64,000 nt of DNA from Thecaphora thlaspeos (taxonomy: Eukaryota > Basidiomycota > Ustilaginomycetes > Urocystidales > Glomosporiaceae): assembly GCA_900291925.1 (NCBI GenBank), contig UWYS01000001.1, positions 496,001 to 560,000 on the forward strand, written 5' to 3'. A program made the position numbers and the translations under genes. This document shows, one piece after another, positions 1-10,341 of this stretch. Numbering within the stretch: the stretch's first letter is position 1; every line of letters starts with the position of its first letter. Below the pieces are notes generated by a model. The model did no database searches, was not told where the DNA came from, and saw only the letters and a program-made list of their open reading frames with translations.

Positions 1-1104
1 TGAGATTGTAGCCATCCAGAGGCGCCGTCGCCACCTCGACTGCAGGACGGGCAAACAAAGGCAGACGAGCAGTGCGGTTGGGAGGTCATCGTCAGCTGCC
101 GTGTTCGCCGCAGCGTCAAGGAGAATCAATACGCTCAATGAACAGCGACACTCACACTTCTCGCCCTTTCTCCTCACCAGGAAGAAGTTCATGGCTCCAA
201 CCTCGGTGACCTGCTTCTCGGGCCCGAAGAGCCAGAGTACCTGCTGGTATCCGCGCTTCTGCGCCTCGAGAGCGGGCATAACGGCACCGACGTAGTTGGC
301 CGCCAGCTTGTAGCACCCTGTTCCACCAGGCCACGCTCGTACTGCATCGGTCGAGGCGAGGAGCGAGACGGGCTTGGCGCCCGCTCCGGCCGTGTAGTAG
401 TTGCCAACGGGAGAGCAGATGCAGTACAGCATGGCCTCGGTCGGAATGCCCATGTCGAGCGCGTTGGGGGTACCGATCAGCGTGGGCCGAAGGTAGAGGG
501 TCTGGCCGGCGGCGTGAGGCACATAGTCACGGTCGAGGCGGACCAGCATCTTGATCAGCTTGACAAACTCGTCACCGTTGAAGGTCTGGGAGCCGGGAGC
601 GAGCGTCGGACACAAAGATGGCGTCAGCATGCAAGTCAAGTCTCGTCGGTGCGGAAAATCGCGGCCGGCGCAGTAGCTCACGGGAAGGCCAGCTCGGGCG
701 GCGCTGCGGTTCATCCTCTCCATGTTCTTGTCGGGCCTAAACAGACGGATCTTTCCGCTTCCGTCGGACGACCTGTAGGCCTTCATGCCCTCAAAGAGAC
801 CCGATGCGTAGTGAAGGGCGGGAGCGGCGGGGCTGATGGCGAGGGGGCCATAGGGCTTGATGGCGGGCGCTCCCCAACCTTCCTCCTTGTTCCAGTTGAT
901 GATGAGCATGTGCGGGGTGAAGGTGCGGCCGAAGGCGAGGTTCTCAAAGTTGGGCTCGGCCGGCGAAGGGTTTCGCTCGATGGTGAGGAGCTCGGCGTCG
1001 ATCTCCTTGAGGTGCGAGACAGCCGAGGGACCGGCGCTCATGGTGGCCTCATTGATGACGACCGAGGCGGTGGCAAAGGCTGCGTTGCTAGTGGGGGCGG
1101 GCAT
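1..1104 (-). CDS. Branched-chain amino acid aminotransferase (partial, runs off left edge)
   Basis: PLP enzyme that interconverts Leu, Ile and Val with their 2-oxo acids. Three exons read on the minus strand: 1104-682, 585-156 and 39-1. The introns are 681-586 (GTGAGC...CAG) and 155-40 (GTGAGT...CAG), and frame is kept across both. Recognisable class IV aminotransferase blocks are the N-terminal GRTFTPHML segment, the HYASGLFEGMKAYR block, and the GGTGCYKLAANY block, whose Lys should be the PLP Schiff-base residue. The LDGYNL-type motif follows in exon 3. About 297 codons are present; the C-terminal part lies outside the window. The start at 1104 gives no clear mitochondrial presequence, so a cytosolic form is possible, but an upstream start or exon cannot be excluded. 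No lesions seen. Confidence 0.93.
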   Translation of the reverse strand, partial: MPAPTSNAAFATASVVINEATMSAGPSAVSHLKEIDAELLTIERNPSPAEPNFENLAFGRTFTPHMLIINWNKEEGWGAPAIKPYGPLAISPAAPALHYASGLFEGMKAYRSSDGSGKIRLFRPDKNMERMNRSAARAGLPVSYCAGRDFPHRRDLTCMLTPSLCPTLAPGSQTFNGDEFVKLIKMLVRLDRDYVPHAAGQTLYLRPTLIGTPNALDMGIPTEAMLYCICSPVGNYYTAGAGAKPVSLLASTDAVRAWPGGTGCYKLAANYVGAVMPALEAQKRGYQQVLWLFGPEKQVTEVGAMNFFLVRRKGEKCECRCSLSVLILLDAAANTAADDDLPTALLVCLCLPVLQSRWRRRLWMATIS

Positions 1105-2095
1105 GCTGGCGGGTAAACGAAGGGACGAGGTGTCGGCGTCGGCGTCGGTGTAAGCAACGATGAAAGGAAAGGGCCGGGTGGACCCTGCGGCGGTCTGCGG
1201 CCTTAGATAGATAGATATAAGGCTAGGGTCTGGAGGGTGTTGTGGGGAGGCGAGAGGAGGCGAGAGGTGACTCGTCTGCGGTGTCCCCTCGGAGGCAGCG
1301 TCCGTCTGTCGGGCGAATCCAAATGTTTCTGTCCTTCCGGCTCGGCTTTTCCGGGGTGGGCTCGCGCCAAACCCGTCCTGCCCAGCGGCCCCCGCGAGCT
1401 TGGCATCACAGGCGCTGGCAGAACGCCATGCCCGTCTCACCGCTGAGCTCTCTTCATCGACGACATCTCATTATCGTTCGGTTTTAGCGGTTGGCGCCGA
1501 AGCAGGGGTTTCCTCCCCTCCTGGCTTCGATAGGCACGCGCACAGCACAAACAGACCGAATGTGCGGTGTTGCGCCTCTCTAGATTCGGTCGTATCCGCT
1601 CCATCTTTCTCAGCTGACCTCGCAGCAAAAGGATAACAGATTCGCCTCAAAATATGACACTGGTCATGCCGATGATAAGACGAAGGCCGACGCCCCATGT
1701 GCTTGCTTATCCGTGCGGTCGGGCCCATCTACATGTTCTTGATTCGTTGCAGGCAGGCAAGATAAAGATGGACCGTCACGCCTTTCGTGCGGCCGTAACG
1801 GATCTCGCTTTATCGAGACCTGGACGTCAAGAAGCCAGTGTGTCGGGCGAGTCGGGCGAGTGAGTTGCTGCTCGTCTGTTCGCGGATCACGTGGGCTGTC
1901 TCTAGGAAGCGCTACGCTGCGCTTTACTGTTCGGCGGTGGTGATGGTGGTGGTGGTGGTCTTGATAGGGATGGAACGCTGGCTTGATGAATGTCACAACG
2001 GCTCGATGCCTGCGGTGGAATGGCTGCCGGTGGCCGTACAGGGCGGGAAGGCTTCTCATCGACCTGGAGTCCCCTCGCCGTCGGTCTATCTCGTT
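1105..2095. other. Intergenic, no gene recognised
   Basis: Upstream region of the aminotransferase and downstream region of CMC2. It holds a short GATA-type simple repeat near 1206-1220 and a GGT-rich simple repeat near 1935-1960. Open frames here lack family resemblance, and I see no splice pattern that joins them. Confidence 0.5.
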
Positions 2096-2611
2096 TCACG
2101 ACTCGTCGATCGCCTTCCAGATTTCTTCCGTCTTCTTTCTCTGCTCTCTCGACTGTGCGATGTGAGCGCTGGTCCTCTCGACGCGCTGACGTGCAAGGCG
2201 TGGAAACATAGTTTGTAGGCTTTGGTCAGCCGCGAGCGGGGTCGTTGACAACTGCACACTCCTGCTCACCTCGGCCCGTAGACACATGTTGAGATCCTGC
2301 TTGATCCCGTTACAGCCTCCCGTGATCTTGATCCACCATCCCTTGGCGTGGCAGTCTTCTAGAGCCCTGATTAGATGAGCGCAGTCTGACAGATTGAAGC
2401 GCGGAACAAGTAATAGGTAAGGTGGCGAGGTCAGTCGCCGAGCCTTTTAGACGTAGTCGGAGCCCCGTCACGTAGCAACGCCACTCACGCTGCTGCTTGC
2501 TCTCGCCGACGAGATGCTGTGAAGATGGGAAGAGATATCAGGGCGGTCAGTGGCCCCGAGGAAGGCTAACGCTGACACGTTGCCCACCATGGTTCAGCTT
2601 ACGGGATGCAT
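2096..2611 (-). CDS. CMC2: Cmc2-type twin CX9C mitochondrial protein
   Basis: Small intermembrane-space protein of the CMC2 family, which in yeast supports cytochrome c oxidase biogenesis. Four exons: 2611-2603, 2516-2489, 2385-2270 and 2185-2096. They splice in frame to about 80 residues. The start MHP and the following HLVGES segment are typical of the family. Two perfect C-x9-C motifs are visible, one spanning CAHLIRALEDC and one spanning CNGIKQDLNMC, followed by the family's CLRAER block. The CX9C pairs normally form two disulfides through Mia40 in the intermembrane space. The C-terminus is a charged helix. The first exon codes only three residues and the second is 28 nt, so ORF-based scans miss this gene. 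Confidence 0.93.
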
Positions 2612-3072
2612 AATGACAGGAAGCTACACAGCTGTTGAGCTCGAGGTGTTCCTGTCCTGTCGCGTACGTTCCCGTTTCACAGCGCGTGACGCTGCCGAAC
2701 GATGGTTCCAGCGGGCGAGTGCGTGAGTGGCGATGGTGGTTGCCTTGGACGGATGTAGATGTCGCCGCGAGGGACAATGGAGAAAACGTGTGACGGCGGA
2801 GACACGAGGGAAGAAAGGTTGCCGTGCGTTTGCCCGGTCTGCGCCGCGCCTCCACCTTGCCCCGTCTCCCGCTTTTGCTGGTGCTTCGTTGTTCAGGCCG
2901 GCTCGTTCGCCAGCCTTCGCACCTCGTCTTTTCCTTTCCTCCGTGCCAGCCACTGCCTGTCCACCGCCACCCGCTTGACGCCTCGTCTCGACTCAATTAC
3001 TACCGACAGTACGGGTCAGCTCCCATATAGACTCCTCCGCACCGTCATCGCCCGACATACCAACAGCAAACC
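2612..3072. promoter_or_regulatory. Shared divergent promoter region of CMC2 and the gene at 3073
   Basis: 461 bp separate two divergent start codons. No TATA box or known operator is evident. C/T-rich stretches lie just upstream of 3073. Confidence 0.4.
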
Positions 3073-3816
3073 ATGAGGAAACAGGCCTCGGCCGCCCTGG
3101 CGCCCCTCTACGGCGCCGCATGCTCGCACATCTACTCGAGCTACCCGTTGGACGCGCAGACGTTGCTTCTCCTCCTCACGCTCCCTTTGACGAGCATTGT
3201 CGTCGTCCTCCTCTCCTTCCGAGCGATCTCGGTCGACGAGGCTGTACACGCTCGGCTGACGCACAACCTCAGAGACTACCAGTCGACGCTGCGGAGCAAG
3301 GTGATCCTCAGCAACGACGGATTCTCCACGCTGATCCGCATGCTGCTCGGTCTCAACGTCATCACCTCGATCCCAATCCTCTGGAACCAGCATTCGCAGT
3401 CGGCGCTCTCGAAACGCATCTCGACGCCGCTGGCCTACCTGTTCGGCATCGGCTCGGTCCTGGTTGGCGCGATGTGCGTCCTCATGTCCCTCACCCAGCC
3501 CCTGATGAGCGTCGAGTTCGATAACAGCGATGCGCCGGACGAGAGCGACGGCTTCCCCAAGGAGATTCCCGACACCCTCGTCCCGATGAATGTCCTCGCT
3601 CCTTATCTCACGAGGCATCCAGGCGTTGACGGCTGGCACAAGGTCGGCTCGACATCGAGGAGGCACGACGTGCACGCAAAGGTGAACAAGAAGGAGATCT
3701 ACGAGATCCGGACGATGTGGGCCCAGGACCATCCGGGCATGAGTGGTCGACAGGTACGGAGCGGAACAGGCGTACCCACCTCGAGCGGGATGAAGGGAAA
3801 GCTCAGCGACCTCTGA
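3073..3816 (+). CDS. Hypothetical membrane protein, two predicted spans
   Basis: Intronless 247-residue protein that I cannot assign to a family. One strongly hydrophobic segment lies at about residues 29-52 and a second at about 119-141, with a weaker amphipathic segment near 84-103. The C-terminal 100 residues are polar and basic with no motif I recognise. Codon use is GC3-rich like neighbouring real genes, supporting a genuine CDS. It is divergent from CMC2 and convergent with the dehydratase gene that ends at 3867, with only about 50 bp between the two stop codons. Function unknown. Confidence 0.7.
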   Translation: MRKQASAALAPLYGAACSHIYSSYPLDAQTLLLLLTLPLTSIVVVLLSFRAISVDEAVHARLTHNLRDYQSTLRSKVILSNDGFSTLIRMLLGLNVITSIPILWNQHSQSALSKRISTPLAYLFGIGSVLVGAMCVLMSLTQPLMSVEFDNSDAPDESDGFPKEIPDTLVPMNVLAPYLTRHPGVDGWHKVGSTSRRHDVHAKVNKKEIYEIRTMWAQDHPGMSGRQVRSGTGVPTSSGMKGKLSDL

Positions 3817-3866
3817 GGGGACGAAAGGGAAGGTCTGGGAATTGCAATGCCGATACGGTCGGACCA

Positions 3867-4560
3867 TCACTTCGCTTTGGGCGTGAATGGCCTGTAACCC
3901 TCCGCTTTGCTGGCGAGCTCATCGGTCCTTGAGGCCATCACAAAGTCGTTCTTGTGCAGCTGCGTGGATAGGGTCGTATCGTCACAAATGATGGATTTTC
4001 AGCCCACGATCCTCTAACCCAGTCGTGTGAGTGCGTGTGTCTGGACAACCCGCTCTGGAACTCACGCCTTTGATGCTGTGACTCCACCACCAGACGCTGA
4101 CCCTCCCCCACTCGATCATGATTGCAGGATGATGGCCCTCGTCTTCGGCCTCCTGTCCAAGCGAATTGGCAAAGGTCTGCACCGTCGACCAGTCCTTGAA
4201 CTTATACGACTTTTTCAGCGCATCCGGGTTCGGCTGCGCAGCTGTCCTGAGCGTCTGGGGCTGTGGCGAGAGATACCACCCCTGAAGGCCCTGCAGCAGC
4301 TCGTCGACCTCGCCAGAACTGAGCGCTGGCATCGAACTCGAACACGGCTCGCATCTCGATAGGAGCGGTGCCGAGCTGTCCGAGGATCGGTCGGGCGTGG
4401 TCGACATCGTTCGCAAAGACGATGAGCTCGTGGGCCAGGCGGACGAGGAACGCGGTGAAAGCGGACTTGCTGCTGCGATGACGGTTGAGAGGGTCGGCAG
4501 AGAAGCGCGGGCCTGTTGAGGGAGCCTGAGGGTGCGCAGGAGTGTGCGGCAGGCGAGCAT
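3867..4560 (-). CDS. Pterin-4-alpha-carbinolamine dehydratase, probably mitochondrial
   Basis: Dehydrates 4a-hydroxy-tetrahydropterin; members also occur as molybdopterin- or mitochondria-associated proteins in fungi. Exon 1 is 4560-4066, the intron 4065-3960 (GTGAGT...CAG), and exon 2 3959-3867, where the downstream frame supplies the expected C-terminus after SHSIKG. The PCD signature is clear: EGHHPAIMIEW with the conserved His-His-Pro and a following W and H. The region ahead, with LQGWYL and YKFKDWSTV, also fits the fold. The chosen start (MLACRTLL) gives a basic, Arg/Ser-rich N-terminus resembling a mitochondrial presequence. A later Met (MSTTPDRS) would give the bare enzyme. The upstream in-frame extension to 4728 is probably leader. 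Confidence 0.87.
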
Positions 4561-5405
4561 CTTCGACTGCTGTTGAGTGGCGGAAAGGAGATTACGAGGA
4601 GAGCGGAGGAAGAAACAGAGTTCCCTGCGAAGCGCATGTGTGGAGGGAGGTTCCCGCCTGATCATGCGTTGTGCGCGGATGCTTCCGCCCCACCACCACA
4701 ATAGCGCCCCCTGGCTTGAGACACACATCCCCCACTACGTTATCACATAACCCAGATGAAAATGGGAGGCAACGCCGAGACCGAGGTGGTTTCGGAAGTG
4801 CCGTCGTAGCTAGCAGGCGCGGTCAAAGGACGGTAGTCGCGGTCACTGCCAAGCGGGTCCGTCCGTCGCTGCGCATGTGGAGCGCCTCCGGGTCATGCTC
4901 CGGATGCCAACCCGGGGCCCAGAAGGGATGTCCCTGTCCTCGAACCCTGCACCTTGATTTCGATCCTCCAACTCCCTGCCCGACGGCTTTGTCATGATTA
5001 AGAGAGCACAACGTCTCTGTGGCGGTCGGCTCGAGCCGCGATGGACGCCCACCGCCGCCAACTGCATGCTTCGCGCGATGGGTCCGAGTCTGCCAACCGG
5101 CTCCTGGCTACGCCGATGGATGACTGGCTCTCCCTGACTGGCCTCGACGGCACAGTTGGTGCACAGAGAGACAGATGGACCCCAACGCCACCCCGAGACT
5201 CACCTACCCATCCGCACGCTCGATAGGCCGACAGAGCTCGGAGCTCTGGCGACGTAGCTAGTCGGAAGGGCCCAGCTCGTCGTTGGCCCGTCTGCTTCGG
5301 ATCACATAAGTACCACCGCCGTCGGACTCCGTTTCGCCCCTTTTCCCCCGCTTGCTCTTCCTGACGAACACTCATGGCAGCCTCCCAGCAGCCAGCTACC
5401 CAGTC
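4561..5405. other. Divergent intergenic region, no gene recognised
   Basis: Lies between the dehydratase and the membrane protein gene at 5406. Short overlapping open frames on both strands show no motif and none continues across plausible splice sites. Confidence 0.4.
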
Positions 5406-6841
5406 ATGTTGCGCGTTCCTCTGGACTCCCTCCTATTGCTGCTGCTGCTAGCCTTTTCCATTAGCGGCCTCTCGCTGGATCACCTCAACCTCACCTGCGT
5501 TAGCCTTGAAGGCCAACTCCATCTGAGCCAGGAGGAGTGGGTGTCGTCGACGGCTGTCGAGGTACGCTTCGGCTCCATGGGTCTTGACGGTGAGTGGCAG
5601 CGTGGGATGCTGATGGCGATGGCGAGGGCTGCAAGAAACTCGTACCATTTGTGGCGAACGGGGGCCGTGCCTGATGCCACTCTCCCTCTGTGCGGCTGTC
5701 CGGCGCCTGTCCCAGGCCGAAAGGGATCCCTGCAAACGAGCACCTTCTCCACCAAGGGCGAGAACCGTGACGTCTTCGGCCAGGGTGCTTACGCCTTCAA
5801 GCTCGTGCTGCCGCGTCGCCTCGACGCTGGCGACTACCAGGTCACGGTGAGTCTGAGATGCCACAACTGGCTCCGACGTTCCAGACCGGGACCATATACA
5901 ATGACCACTGACGCGAAAAGATGTGTCTCTCACCTCTCCTTCTCGTCTTGCAGTCGGAGCTTGTCCGCGATCTGAGCAGCCACAGTCCCCGTCTCTCACT
6001 GGGCACTACTCCTTCGGCCAACTTACATTTAAGCTCGAACTGCTCGAGCACCGTCTCGCCAAGCCCCGCTCCAAAGCCTGCCTCGAAGTCTCAAAGCAGA
6101 CTCGAAGCCTTCCCGGGCGCGGACGAGCTGAGGGTGTCCAGGAGGCTGATGAAGAGGGGCGGAGCGTCTGGCGGCGAGGTTGCCTCGATCGTCACCGCCA
6201 TCGCCTGCACCGCCGTGTCCCTCAGCTGCCTCGCCTTGGTGTGGTGCTATCTGCATCGTCAACAGCATCAGCATCAGCATCGACCCCGGCATCACCAGCG
6301 TCAAAGTGTCGCCGGCGAGCTCGGGAGCCTGCCTGATACCGAGGCAAACCGCTCCGATACCGATGAGACCTTGACGCCTCGTCCTCGTTCGCTGCCGGAG
6401 CTCTTCAAGAACTTTCCTATGGCGGAGCGAACGCCCGGAAACCGCAGCGCGTCGAGCATCACCTCTTCGGACGAGATTCACGTCATTCCCGTCGAGCGTA
6501 CGCTACCGCTACCTCTGGCGCACAAGAAGTCGGCTGACCTACTGCTGACGCCGAGGTCGATCTTCAGGAATGGCAGGATGAGCCGCTCCTCGACGTCGGT
6601 TCCGATCAAGCTGAGTCTTACGCCATCGAGCGCTTCGATCAACGGCTCGGTGGCGCAGTCCGAGAGCATCGCCAGCATCGCCCGACCGCGTCCCGCCCGG
6701 GCCAAGGAGACGCCAGAGTCGTTTAAGATCCCAAGGGTAACCGTCCCCACGTACCTCGACGATGGCTGGAGCGCAGTCAAGCGTCAGAGACGCATGTCGA
6801 CGCCGAGCGAGCCGCTTGACAAGATGCTAGTCATCAGCTAG
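5406..6841 (+). CDS. Single-pass type I membrane protein, function unknown
   Basis: Three exons, 5406-5589, 5716-5846 and 5954-6841, give about 400 residues with phases that agree. The N-terminus is a classical signal peptide (a Leu-rich core straight after MLRVPLDS), which is why I prefer Met 5406 over the upstream in-frame Met at 5352. A luminal/extracellular domain of roughly 160 residues follows, containing a short beta-rich block (YAFKLVLPRRLDAGDYQVT) and a Ser/Pro-rich stalk. The transmembrane helix lies at about residues 181-205. The cytosolic tail begins with a His/Gln-rich stretch and continues as a disordered Ser/Arg/Pro-rich tail. The arrangement resembles a cell-surface receptor or adhesion-type protein, but I recognise no domain. 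Confidence 0.72.
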
Positions 6842-7057
6842 GTCGACCCCGGCGCCCCTGCGTCGCATTTCGTGTCGTTTGTAGTGCCTTTTGAGGGCTC
6901 GTACCTTGTCGTCGCTCGTCTTTTGTCCTAATGCAAAACAAATTGACCTTCAGAAGGGATGAACAAAGTCAGACAAGCACTATGGGCGGCAAAATGGATC
7001 CGCAAATCCGACGTAAAAGCAAAGCCACAACAGGGTTTTGAAATCGAAAAAGGATTT

Positions 7058-7158
7058 GCATTGACGGGGACTCGAACCCCGGTCGAGTCGAATCGGTCAA
7101 TCGTCTGATATCAGACGATAAGTGGCAACGACTCATGATACCCCTACACTATCAATGC
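7058..7158 (-). tRNA. tRNA-Gly (anticodon GCC), intron-containing
   Basis: Read on the minus strand, the 5' acceptor GCATTGA pairs with TCAATGC at the 3' end. The T arm is CGGGG-TTCGAGT-CCCCG. The anticodon stem AGTCG pairs with CGACT after removal of an intron of about 31 nt that starts one base after the anticodon, the canonical position. The loop reads TT-GCC-A, giving a Gly anticodon. The intron contains a short self-complementary stretch (CGTCTGATATCAGACG). Confidence 0.9.
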
Positions 7159-7435
7159 TCGATGAACTTCAAGTCAGGATTAGGTAAATATACAAAATAA
7201 TTTTGCACATCCCCAATGCACAGCCACACATCTCGTCCTGCCCTTTGACCTCAGTGACCGCGAGGAGACAGGCCAGCGGGAGGGACCTGCGTCCTGTCTT
7301 CGCGTGTCGTGAAGACTTCAAGTAAACGAGTTCGATTCACATCCTGGTAGCCGCCTGACAGACGAGGACGCGTCCTCAAGTATTCGCTTAGGAGCGCTCC
7401 TCCTGCTTATCGCACGTCGGATCGCACGCCTCCGC

Positions 7436-8332
7436 CTAGACGACCTGCTTGGAGAGGAACTCTTTCCACTCCTCTGCACCAAAGGAAGACGAGATGCTGC
7501 CCTCCACCAGACCGTTCCAGACTGGACGCCGCGCAAAGTGAAGAGGGACGGGGGAGGAAGGAAGGAAAAGGTTAGTAAAGAGAGCGCCGCGAGACCTTTT
7601 CAGACGTCCCAGCAGAACTCACGGCAGGTGGGGGTAACATGGATACCGTTCTGACGTCCGAGCTTGACCTGCAGTATTTGAAGGCGTTCGAAGCAAGCGG
7701 GACGGGGAGGTCAGATGCGGTATCTGTGCATGTGCCAACGAAAGATTGCATTCTTCACCACTCACGCAGTACTTGAGGTCGGGAACGACCGCGCTGCCGG
7801 CGTTGCCCTCCTTCTCGACGCGGATGAGGTTCTTGACCGACTGGCCGAGCGGGACACCCTCGAGTTCCCTGTGCACGGACGGCTGTTTCCTTCGCTTGGG
7901 TCCTTCGCCGACGGTGTCGATGGCGAGCATCGCCAGCTCGCCTCGGATCTGGTCGGGGCTCTTTCCGCGCGCCGGTCCATCAAAGTACTTCTCCTGGTTC
8001 TTCATCAGCTCAACCGAGTAAAGCCAGAAGGCGTTCCTGCTGGGATCCGCGGTGATTTTGGGGTCGGTGAGGGCGATCTTGGCCACGGCCAGCGCCGATT
8101 CGTGGAGGAGCGTCGAGGACGAGTGCCAAGGCTGCGGGTAAGGGCGGATTACGAAGCGCACCTTGCAAGCGTAAGGGCTAGATTTGTCGTAGACGAGCGG
8201 GAGGAGGTGCTGCTCGACGCCGTTGAGCTGCTTGGCGGAAAAGGGGCAGAGGTAGTCGAGGAAGAACTCGAGCGTGTTGGGCGCCTCTAGGGGCCCGATC
8301 GAGAGGGCCTGCAGCGAAGGAGGAAGAGCCAT
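7436..8332 (-). CDS. DsbA-like thioredoxin-fold protein
   Basis: About 232 residues from three exons (8332-7766, 7668-7623, 7521-7436). The N-terminal beta strand plus LDYLCPFSAKQ matches the DsbA/FrnE-like thioredoxin fold, in which a C-P-[FHY]-x motif follows the first strand. Here it is CPFS, with a single Cys where oxidoreductases carry CXXC, so disulfide exchange by the classic mechanism is unlikely. A C-terminal GIHVTPT segment supplies the cis-Pro loop. Members of this group are widespread in fungi as uncharacterised or GST-kappa-like proteins. The protein lacks a signal peptide and is probably cytosolic. The last exon encodes EGSISSSFGAEEW, which resembles the usual C-terminal helix of the family. 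Confidence 0.72.
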
Positions 8333-8581
8333 GATGGAAGAGCGGAAGCGTGGAAGATGCTGCGGTGCTGCGTGTTTGAGCGGGACGAGGGGAGAAAGAG
8401 CGGTCGGCTAGGTGAGAGAAGATGAGATGGATGATGGTGTCAAGAAGGCACGTGGAGTCAGTGCGCGCTCATGGGGGTCCGTGCGGCGCCCCCCTCCACC
8501 TGTCGACGGGCGGGGCCGGGGCTTGCTGTCCGAGCTCGCCTGGCATTCCAGCCGCCCCCACCACCACCATCACACCTAGTC
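8333..8581. promoter_or_regulatory. Divergent promoter between thioredoxin-fold gene and DUF202-like gene
   Basis: 249 bp between two divergent starts. A CA/CC-rich run (CCCACCACCACC-like) sits just upstream of 8582. No TATA box is evident. Confidence 0.35.
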
Positions 8582-9217
8582 ATGCCCGCCATGGCCGAGA
8601 GCGCCCAGCCGGGGCGCATGCTGAGCAAGCAGGATCTCGTCGACTATCGAGCCGTTCAGCGCACCTTTGACGGTGCCTATGCCCGTACGGCGCTGGGCCA
8701 GCTCTGCTACGCCGTCGCCATTCTTCGCCTCTTTCAAGACAAGTTCTTCTTCGTCGGTGGGTTGACGTAGCCACAGGATCGCCTGCAATCCTTGATTGCT
8801 ATCTTGTAAGACCATCTCTAACTACCTTCAACTTGTCTCCCTATCACTCTGAACATCCCCGCAGGTCTGGCCTACTCGTTGCTCGCCGTCTGCTTCATCC
8901 CATTCGCCGTCTATCGTTATCGCAACGCCGTGCAGAACGACGACAGATACATGGAGTTGCAAGGATCGCCCTCAGGTCGGAAGGATCAGAACGAGCAGGC
9001 ACAGCGCGCTTGCGCAGGAGCGACAGAAGTCGGTGGAACGGAGCAAGCCGCCGGCGTCGAACATCCCGTCGCTCAGATCGTACAATCGCAGACGGTCCAG
9101 CCCCGCCTCGGTCTGTTCGTCAAGAGCTTCGTCACGGCGGGATCGGTCGTGGCGCTGGCAACCTTGATGGTAGGCTTCTTTGAGGTGGCGCTGCTGGTAC
9201 TTATCTTCCATGTATGA
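8582..9217 (+). CDS. DUF202-like small membrane protein
   Basis: About 175 residues from two exons, 8582-8756 and 8865-9217; the split codon restores FFFVGLAYS. The N-terminal region has the R-T-x2-G-x3-A-R-T-A-L pattern followed by two hydrophobic segments (about 38-53 and 57-76). That resembles DUF202 membrane domains such as those in vacuolar and mitochondrial small proteins. A third hydrophobic segment closes the C-terminus (about residues 145-172). A polar, Gln/Glu-rich loop of around 60 residues separates the second and third spans. The subfamily assignment is by pattern only. Confidence 0.65.
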
Positions 9218-10239
9218 CAGTCATTCCGGAATGCCTCCTCACCTACACGTGACCCATAAGTTACACATGCCACGAAGGTACATAATGACGCAGAGGTGGC
9301 GCCGTGACTGCTGCGCAAGCCGACCCAGTACTGTATGCCGTTAAAGACCAAATCTTGATTGGTCTGCGTCAGTTTGGCCATTAGAGGGGAAACTGTTGGG
9401 CCAAGGTGGCTACGAAGCCGCCGCTGAGATTATTTCGTTGCCGTCTCACTCGGCCGGCTTCTCGCCAATCCCGAGACAATGACGATGACTTTCAGTTTGG
9501 CCCCCTCTACCTCAAGGGTGAGCGGACGACCCGACAAGCTTGTCCAAGCTGGTATAGCCGCGCAAGTGTTCGACCGAGCTAAGTACGACTCGGCTCGGCG
9601 TAGAGGGTAAGTGATCTCTTCCATGGTCGGCGGGGAACCTGTCAGCGCTGTGCAGACCCGATCGCACTGCACAACCTCTTCGCATACATAGGAAGGTTGA
9701 ACCGCTCTCTCTCTGGCCACGCCGAACCATGTCGCCAAGGCCAACAGCGGCTCCCCCGACGGATGGTTAGCGGTGGTGCAATCGCTGCGACGCCGTCCCC
9801 TAGCGTATCCCTCACCGCAAGCCCATTCCTGATACTACTCACTCACAGTACCCTGTGCAGACGGCTGCCGCTCCCCTCGTCGAGCAGCAAGGAGTGATCA
9901 TGATTCTTGATTGAGCACTTCTGGCAAGCTAGCCTCCGTCGTCGCATGTAGGAAAGACTTAGTTATGATGGTGCAATGGTCTTCGGGGCAAGCATCCTCC
10001 GATTTCGTGGTCGTTGGTTGCGACTGCTCACCGAGCTCGGATGGGAGCGTCCTCCGAATCAGGCATCGCCGGGAGTTTCTCGGTGTGTTATCGGAGCAGC
10101 CGAGAACGGCTGCGGAACATTCTTTATTGTTTTCATTTTATCCTGGCCTGACCTCTGTTGGCGATCGGCAGCATCGAATCTGAGCCCGATGGAATCGGAC
10201 GGATCGGGCTGCGGTCAGCCGCCGACTCGCCGTGGGAGC

Positions 10240-10341
10240 TACTACCACCAGGTCTCTACCACCAGGTCTAGACCACCTAGGCCTAGACCACCTAGGCCTA
10301 GGCCTTGCGGGTAGAAGCCTTGCGGGTAGAAGCCTTGCGGG
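10240..10341. repeat. Compound tandem repeat
   Basis: Two copies of a CTACCACCAGGTCT-like unit grade into two copies of AGACCACCTAGGCCT, then three copies of a 15-bp unit (CCTTGCGGGTAGAAG, the last copy diverging). The middle units contain CTAGGCCTAG palindromes. The array is noncoding as far as I can see. Confidence 0.8.
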
